Below, piece after piece: positions 14,856-18,288 of a stretch of DNA of 18,288 nucleotides. Below the pieces are notes generated by a model. That model did not search any database. It was not told the DNA's origin and worked only from the letters and a program-made list of their open reading frames with translations. A program made the translations under genes and the position numbers. The stretch spans positions 1 to 18,288 of the forward strand of contig JASHQO010000179.1 of assembly GCA_030039105.1 (NCBI GenBank). The letters are read 5' to 3'. The stretch's first letter is position 1. Each line of letters opens with the position of its first letter. The stretch comes from Xanthobacteraceae bacterium. GTDB lineage: Bacteria; Pseudomonadota; Alphaproteobacteria; Rhizobiales; Xanthobacteraceae.

Positions 14856-15778
14856 TGCACGGGCCAGAAACCAAGCTCGCGACGGCGGTGGTGCCGCCGC
14901 CGCGGTGGCGGGTTTCGCCGCAAATCCACGGCTGGCTGTTGCTGCTGCCGGCCTCGGTGCTGCTGGCGACGTTCACTCACTTCCCCGCGGTTGCCACCAT
15001 CATCGACAGCTTCTACTCGACGCCAAAAGGCCGCCGCGCCGCGGTGTTGGTCGGCGCCGACAATTATCAGGCCATGCTCGCCGATCCGGTGTTCTGGCGG
15101 GCGGTGAGCAACAATATCGTCTATGCGGCAAGCGTCATTCCCTTGACGATGGCGCTGGCGCTGGCGATGGCGCTCTGGGTCAACGGCAGGATCCCCGGCC
15201 GGCCGTTCCTGCGGCTGTCGTTCTTCACGCCGACCGTGCTGCCGATGATCGCGGTCGCCAATATCTGGCTGTTCTTCTATGCGCCGGGCTACGGGCTGCT
15301 CGACCAGATGCTCGGCGCGCTCGGCGTCCCGACTCCCAATTGGCTCGGCGACCAGCACACGGCGCTGATCTGCCTGATCGCGGTCGCGGTGTGGAAGGAC
15401 GCCGGTTTCTTCATGATCTTTTATCTGGCGGCGCTGCAGCAAGTGTCGCCGCAGCTCGCCGAAGCGGCGGCCATCGAGGGCGCCAGCCGCTGGTATTTCT
15501 TCCGCCGCGTCACCTTTCCGCTCTTGATGCCGACCACTCTGTTCGTGCTGATCAACGCCATCATCAATTCGTTCCGGCTGATCGACCATGTCGTGGTCAT
15601 GACCCAGGGCGGACCGGACAATGCCACGGCGCTGCTGCTGTTCTACATCTACGAGGCCGGCTTCAAGTTCTGGGATACCGCCTATGCGGCGACGCTGACC
15701 GTGGTGCTGCTGGCGCTGCTGGCGTTCTTCGCGCTGGGCCAGTTCGTCGTCCTCGACCGTCGGATCCACTACCAATGA
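14855..15778 (+). CDS. ABC transporter permease, UgpA/MalF type
   Basis: This 307-residue inner-membrane permease has six or so hydrophobic segments, the first at about 25-45 ('GWLLLLPASVLLATFTHFPA'). The conserved ATPase-contact loop 'EAAAIEGASRWYFFRRVTFPLLMP' (EAA motif) is in the second half. Its ATG overlaps the stop of the binding-protein gene (TGATG) and its TGA overlaps the start of the next permease (ATGA), which indicates tight translational coupling. It is the first of the two membrane subunits of the importer. The substrate is set mainly by the binding protein. Confidence 0.92.
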   Translation: MHGPETKLATAVVPPPRWRVSPQIHGWLLLLPASVLLATFTHFPAVATIIDSFYSTPKGRRAAVLVGADNYQAMLADPVFWRAVSNNIVYAASVIPLTMALALAMALWVNGRIPGRPFLRLSFFTPTVLPMIAVANIWLFFYAPGYGLLDQMLGALGVPTPNWLGDQHTALICLIAVAVWKDAGFFMIFYLAALQQVSPQLAEAAAIEGASRWYFFRRVTFPLLMPTTLFVLINAIINSFRLIDHVVVMTQGGPDNATALLLFYIYEAGFKFWDTAYAATLTVVLLALLAFFALGQFVVLDRRIHYQ

Positions 15779-16602
15779 GCGCGCTGCAGGCATCGGGCCG
15801 CGGCGGCGCGGCCTTGGAGACCGCAGGCGCCTGGTTGCTGGCGCTGGTCTGGATCCTGCCGCTCGGCTACGCGCTATGGGCGGCGATTCATCCCAGCGCC
15901 TATTCGGCGCATTTCGTTCTCGACGCGCCGCTGACCGTCGAGAATTTCGTGCGGGCCTGGAACGCGGCGCCGTTCGCGCGCTACTTCCTCAACACCTTCA
16001 TCCTCGTCACCATGATCCTCGCCGCGCAGCTCGTGCTGTGCACGCTCGCGGCCTACGCCTTCGCCCGCTTCAGCTTCGCCGGCCGCGACCTCGCGTTCAT
16101 TCTCGTGCTGTTGCAGCTCATGATCATGCCCGACGTGCTGATCGTCGAGAACTATCGCACCATGAGCGCGCTCGGCATCGTCGACACCATTCCGGCGATC
16201 GGCCTGCCCTACATGGCTTCGGCCTTCGGCATTTTTCTCCTGCGCCAGACCTTCAAATCGGTGCCGCGCGAGCTCGACGAGGCGGCCCGCGTCGAGGGCG
16301 CCGGCCCGCTTGCGGTGCTGCTCAAGGTCTACGTGCCGCTCGCCAAGCCGGTCTATATCGCCTACGGCCTGGTCTCGGTCAGCTATCACTGGAACAATTT
16401 TCTGTGGCCGCTGATCGTGACCAACTCGGTGAACACGCGGCCGCTGACGGTGGGCCTGCAGATTTTCGCCTCGACCGATCAGGGCATCGACTGGTCGGTC
16501 ATCACCGCGGCGACGTTGATGACCTCGGCGCCGCTGTTGCTGGCGTTCCTGCTGTTCCAGCGCCAATTCGTGCAGAGCTTTATGCGTGCCGGGATACGCT
16601 GA
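15775..16602 (+). CDS. ABC transporter permease, UgpE/MalG type
   Basis: This 275-residue second membrane subunit has an early hydrophobic segment ('LLALVWILPLGYALWAAIHP') and further helices through 'FLNTFILVTMILAAQLVLCTLAAYAFARF'. The EAA loop reads 'ELDEAARVEGAGPLAVLLKVYVPLAKP'. 'SYHWNNFLWPLIV' is the usual late-helix sequence of UgpE/MalG permeases. The start overlaps the upstream stop by 4 bp. It completes the C-B-A-E order importer, so all components for a functional type I ABC importer are present. Confidence 0.92.
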   Translation: MSALQASGRGGAALETAGAWLLALVWILPLGYALWAAIHPSAYSAHFVLDAPLTVENFVRAWNAAPFARYFLNTFILVTMILAAQLVLCTLAAYAFARFSFAGRDLAFILVLLQLMIMPDVLIVENYRTMSALGIVDTIPAIGLPYMASAFGIFLLRQTFKSVPRELDEAARVEGAGPLAVLLKVYVPLAKPVYIAYGLVSVSYHWNNFLWPLIVTNSVNTRPLTVGLQIFASTDQGIDWSVITAATLMTSAPLLLAFLLFQRQFVQSFMRAGIR

Positions 16603-16633
16603 TCGGCTTCGACGCGACGGCCCGCTGCTTGAC

Positions 16634-16688
16634 CCTCCCGGGGCCCGGCGATAGCGTCCTCCTAACAACAGCCGCGGGAGGATTTGCC
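16634..16688 (+). promoter_or_regulatory. Possible ribosome-site-sequestering leader before the dioxygenase gene
   Basis: The ribosome site GGGAGG (16676-16681), 7 nt before ATG 16689, can pair with either of two upstream segments. CCTCCCG (16634-16640) matches CGGGAGG over 7 bp, and CCTCC (16658-16662) matches GGAGG over 5 bp. The two pairings exclude each other. This is suggestive of translational control, but GC-rich leaders give such matches by chance and no known riboswitch core is recognised. Confidence 0.3.
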
Positions 16689-17528
16689 ATGACGTCCTTC
16701 GCCATCACGCCGCTATCCGACCACACCGGCGCCGAAGTCACCGGCCTCGACTTTAACCAGCCGATCGACGGCGACACCAAGGCCACGCTCAATCGCGCCT
16801 TCGTCGATCACCACGTGCTGGTCATGCGGGATCAGCATTTCGATCCGAACCAGTTCAAGGCCGCGGTGCAGTTGTTCGGCGAACTGCAGGTCCACGACAA
16901 GAAGGAGCAGCACGTCCCCGGCTATCCCGACGTCTATTACGTTTCCAACGATATCTTCGTGAACGGCAAGCGCGTGATCCCGGGCGAGACGTTCCATACC
17001 GATCACTCGAACCATCCGCGGCCGCCGAAGGCCACCACCTTGTTCGCGGTCGACCTGCCGTCGAGCGGCGGCGACACCCAATACGTCAACATGCACGACG
17101 CCTACGACGATCTGCCGGCATCGACCAAGCAGAAGATCGACGGGCTCAAGGCGGTGCACGTCTATCAGAGCAAATACAGCCCGCGCGCCCTGTCGGGCCT
17201 TAACGACGACAGCCGCGCGCAGCTACCGCCGCCCGGCGTGCATCCCTTGGTGCGCACCCATCCGGAGAACGGCCGCAAGGCGCTGTTCCTCAATCCGGTG
17301 CGCATGGAATCCATCGTCGGCATGGACGACGCCGACGCGCTCAAGCTGATCGACGGCTTGATGCAGCACGCCACCCAGAAGAAATATGAATACCGCCACA
17401 AATGGCGCCCCGGCGACTGGGTGATGTGGGATAACCGCAGCGTCATGCACCAGGCCAATCCCGACTACGACATGAACGAGCGGCGCTTCCTCTACCGCCT
17501 CATGCTCAAGGGCGAAGTGCCGGCGTGA
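16689..17528 (+). CDS. TauD/TfdA-family Fe(II)/2-oxoglutarate-dependent dioxygenase
   Basis: This 279-residue cytosolic oxygenase hydroxylates a substrate while decarboxylating 2-oxoglutarate, often leading to C-S, C-O or C-N bond cleavage. The iron ligands are visible as 'FHTDHSN' (H103, D105) and 'SVMHQA' (H254). The 2-oxoglutarate-binding arginine is in 'NERRFLYR' (R265/R266). 'GGDTQYVNMHDAY' (127-139) and 'WRPGDWVMWDNR' are family hallmarks. The length matches TauD. GGGAGG precedes the ATG. It lies 86 bp after the importer permease on the same strand and may share its transcript, so its substrate may be what the importer brings in. Taurine, 2,4-D-like ethers, alkyl sulfates and glycerol conjugates all remain possible. 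Confidence 0.92.
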   Translation: MTSFAITPLSDHTGAEVTGLDFNQPIDGDTKATLNRAFVDHHVLVMRDQHFDPNQFKAAVQLFGELQVHDKKEQHVPGYPDVYYVSNDIFVNGKRVIPGETFHTDHSNHPRPPKATTLFAVDLPSSGGDTQYVNMHDAYDDLPASTKQKIDGLKAVHVYQSKYSPRALSGLNDDSRAQLPPPGVHPLVRTHPENGRKALFLNPVRMESIVGMDDADALKLIDGLMQHATQKKYEYRHKWRPGDWVMWDNRSVMHQANPDYDMNERRFLYRLMLKGEVPA

Positions 17529-17548
17529 CTGCGCCGCGGACCTGACGG

Positions 17549-18288
17549 ATGAATCTTCGCACGATCGTCGTCGGCGCCGTCATCGTCGTCGTCTCGTTTC
17601 TCGGTGCGAGCTTCCTGCTCGATCGCCTGTGGCCGGCCACGCCGTCGCTACAGCAGGGTCGGCCGGCGCTCACCGCCGTGCCGCCGCTGCAACCGCTGAC
17701 CGGAACCTCGACGGTGCTGGCGCCCGCCGCCATCGCGCTGGCGGCGATCCGCGATGCGCTCGATTCCCACGCGCCGCGCAACCTCTCCGGCAAGCCGCAG
17801 AACCCGGTGTCGCAGTTGCTCTCCAATGCCGATCTCGCTTTCGACATTGCGCGCGGGCCGCTTGCGGTATCGGGCCGCCCCGATGCGCTGGTCGTGGTCA
17901 CGCCGCTCACCGGCACGTTCAAGGCCACCGGCCAGATCGCGAGCGGCGCCAACTCGGTCGCCGGCGCGGTCGGTAACCTGATCGGCGGCAGCGTCGGCCA
18001 GTCGGTGGAGAACCTGGCCGGCAAGGCGTTCGATCAGCACGCCGATATCCAGGGCACGGTGACCATCGCGGCGAAGCCGACCATCGCGCCGAACTGGCGG
18101 CTGGCGCCGAATCTCTCGGCGCAGGTCGACGTCGTCGACGTGGTCCTGCCGCTCGGCGGCCTCAAGCTCAGCGTCGCCAAGCAAGTCAAGCCGTTGCTCG
18201 ATGACAATGTGCGCAATCAGACCGGCGCGCTCGAAGCGCGGCTGCGTAACGATCCGTTTCTGGAAAATGCGGCGCGCAGCGAATGGAC
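17549..18288 (+). CDS. DUF4403-like membrane-anchored protein, 5' part only
   Basis: The frame is open from ATG 17549 to the right edge, 246 codons, so the C terminus is missing. The N terminus (MNLRTIVVGAVIVVVSFLGA) is a signal anchor that would place the rest in the periplasm. The following 'SQLLSNADLAFDIARGPLAVSG', 'ADIQGTVTIAAKPTIAPNWRLAPNLSAQVDVVDVVLPLGGLKLSVAKQVKPLLDDNV' (given in order, about 91-218) has the repeated beta-rich 'xDVxDVxLxLGGLKLSV' character I associate with DUF4403 proteins, whose function is unknown. It starts 20 bp after the dioxygenase stop with only a weak ribosome site. Co-transcription is possible, but no functional link is obvious. Confidence 0.65.
   Translation, partial: MNLRTIVVGAVIVVVSFLGASFLLDRLWPATPSLQQGRPALTAVPPLQPLTGTSTVLAPAAIALAAIRDALDSHAPRNLSGKPQNPVSQLLSNADLAFDIARGPLAVSGRPDALVVVTPLTGTFKATGQIASGANSVAGAVGNLIGGSVGQSVENLAGKAFDQHADIQGTVTIAAKPTIAPNWRLAPNLSAQVDVVDVVLPLGGLKLSVAKQVKPLLDDNVRNQTGALEARLRNDPFLENAARSEW

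Noticed and set aside
1..18288. CRISPR array, tRNA, rRNA or phage genes
   Set aside because: No regularly spaced repeats other than the 69-bp pair, no tRNA-like cloverleaf and no integrase, transposase or phage structural motif were seen on either strand.

Overview
The window looks like chromosomal DNA of an alphaproteobacterium, most likely Hyphomicrobiales (Bradyrhizobium/Xanthobacteraceae-like). This rests on the GC-rich coding bias, the gene content and the resemblance of several proteins to families I know from that order; it is inference, not a taxonomic assignment. Most genes are GC-rich with strong third-position G/C. The exception is about 3.7 kb (3158-6772), which is visibly AT-richer and looks foreign.

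Layout. (1) 1-3159, + strand, envelope and polysaccharide genes: the last codons of a DegT/StrS-type sugar aminotransferase, the lipid II flippase gene murJ, and 18 bp later a UDP-glucose 6-dehydrogenase gene (ugd). (2) 3158-6841, a restriction-modification islet. It holds one 1049-residue polypeptide combining a PD-(D/E)xK nuclease, an N6-adenine methyltransferase and a ISP-like C-terminal region, plus a 100-residue partner whose gene overlaps it by 11 bp. The islet lies between two perfect 69-bp direct repeats, which are the 3' end of ugd. One copy completes ugd and the other sits just before the next gene. (3) 6878-9244, an orphan xanthine-dehydrogenase-type molybdopterin subunit, followed by a structured 314-bp intergenic region with a strong terminator. 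(4) 9559-10056, a small secreted protein with a Cys/His/Asn arrangement like CHAP or NlpC/P60 peptidases, closed by a perfect 10-bp-stem terminator.

(5) 10116-12435, - strand: glycerol kinase (glpK), then an orphan polar-amino-acid-type periplasmic binding protein. (6) Divergently, 12526-16602, + strand: a complete Ugp/Mal-type ABC importer (ATPase, binding protein, two permeases) with overlapping or near-overlapping genes, then a TauD/TfdA-type 2-oxoglutarate dioxygenase. (7) 17549 to the edge: the start of a membrane-anchored protein resembling DUF4403.

The functional themes are envelope polysaccharide and peptidoglycan precursor handling, a mobile defence cassette inserted at the end of ugd, and import and breakdown of a glycerol-containing or sugar-like compound. 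The main candidates for new biology are the repeat-flanked islet, which has no recombinase of its own, and its small partner protein, which carries two sequences resembling beta-clamp-binding motifs.
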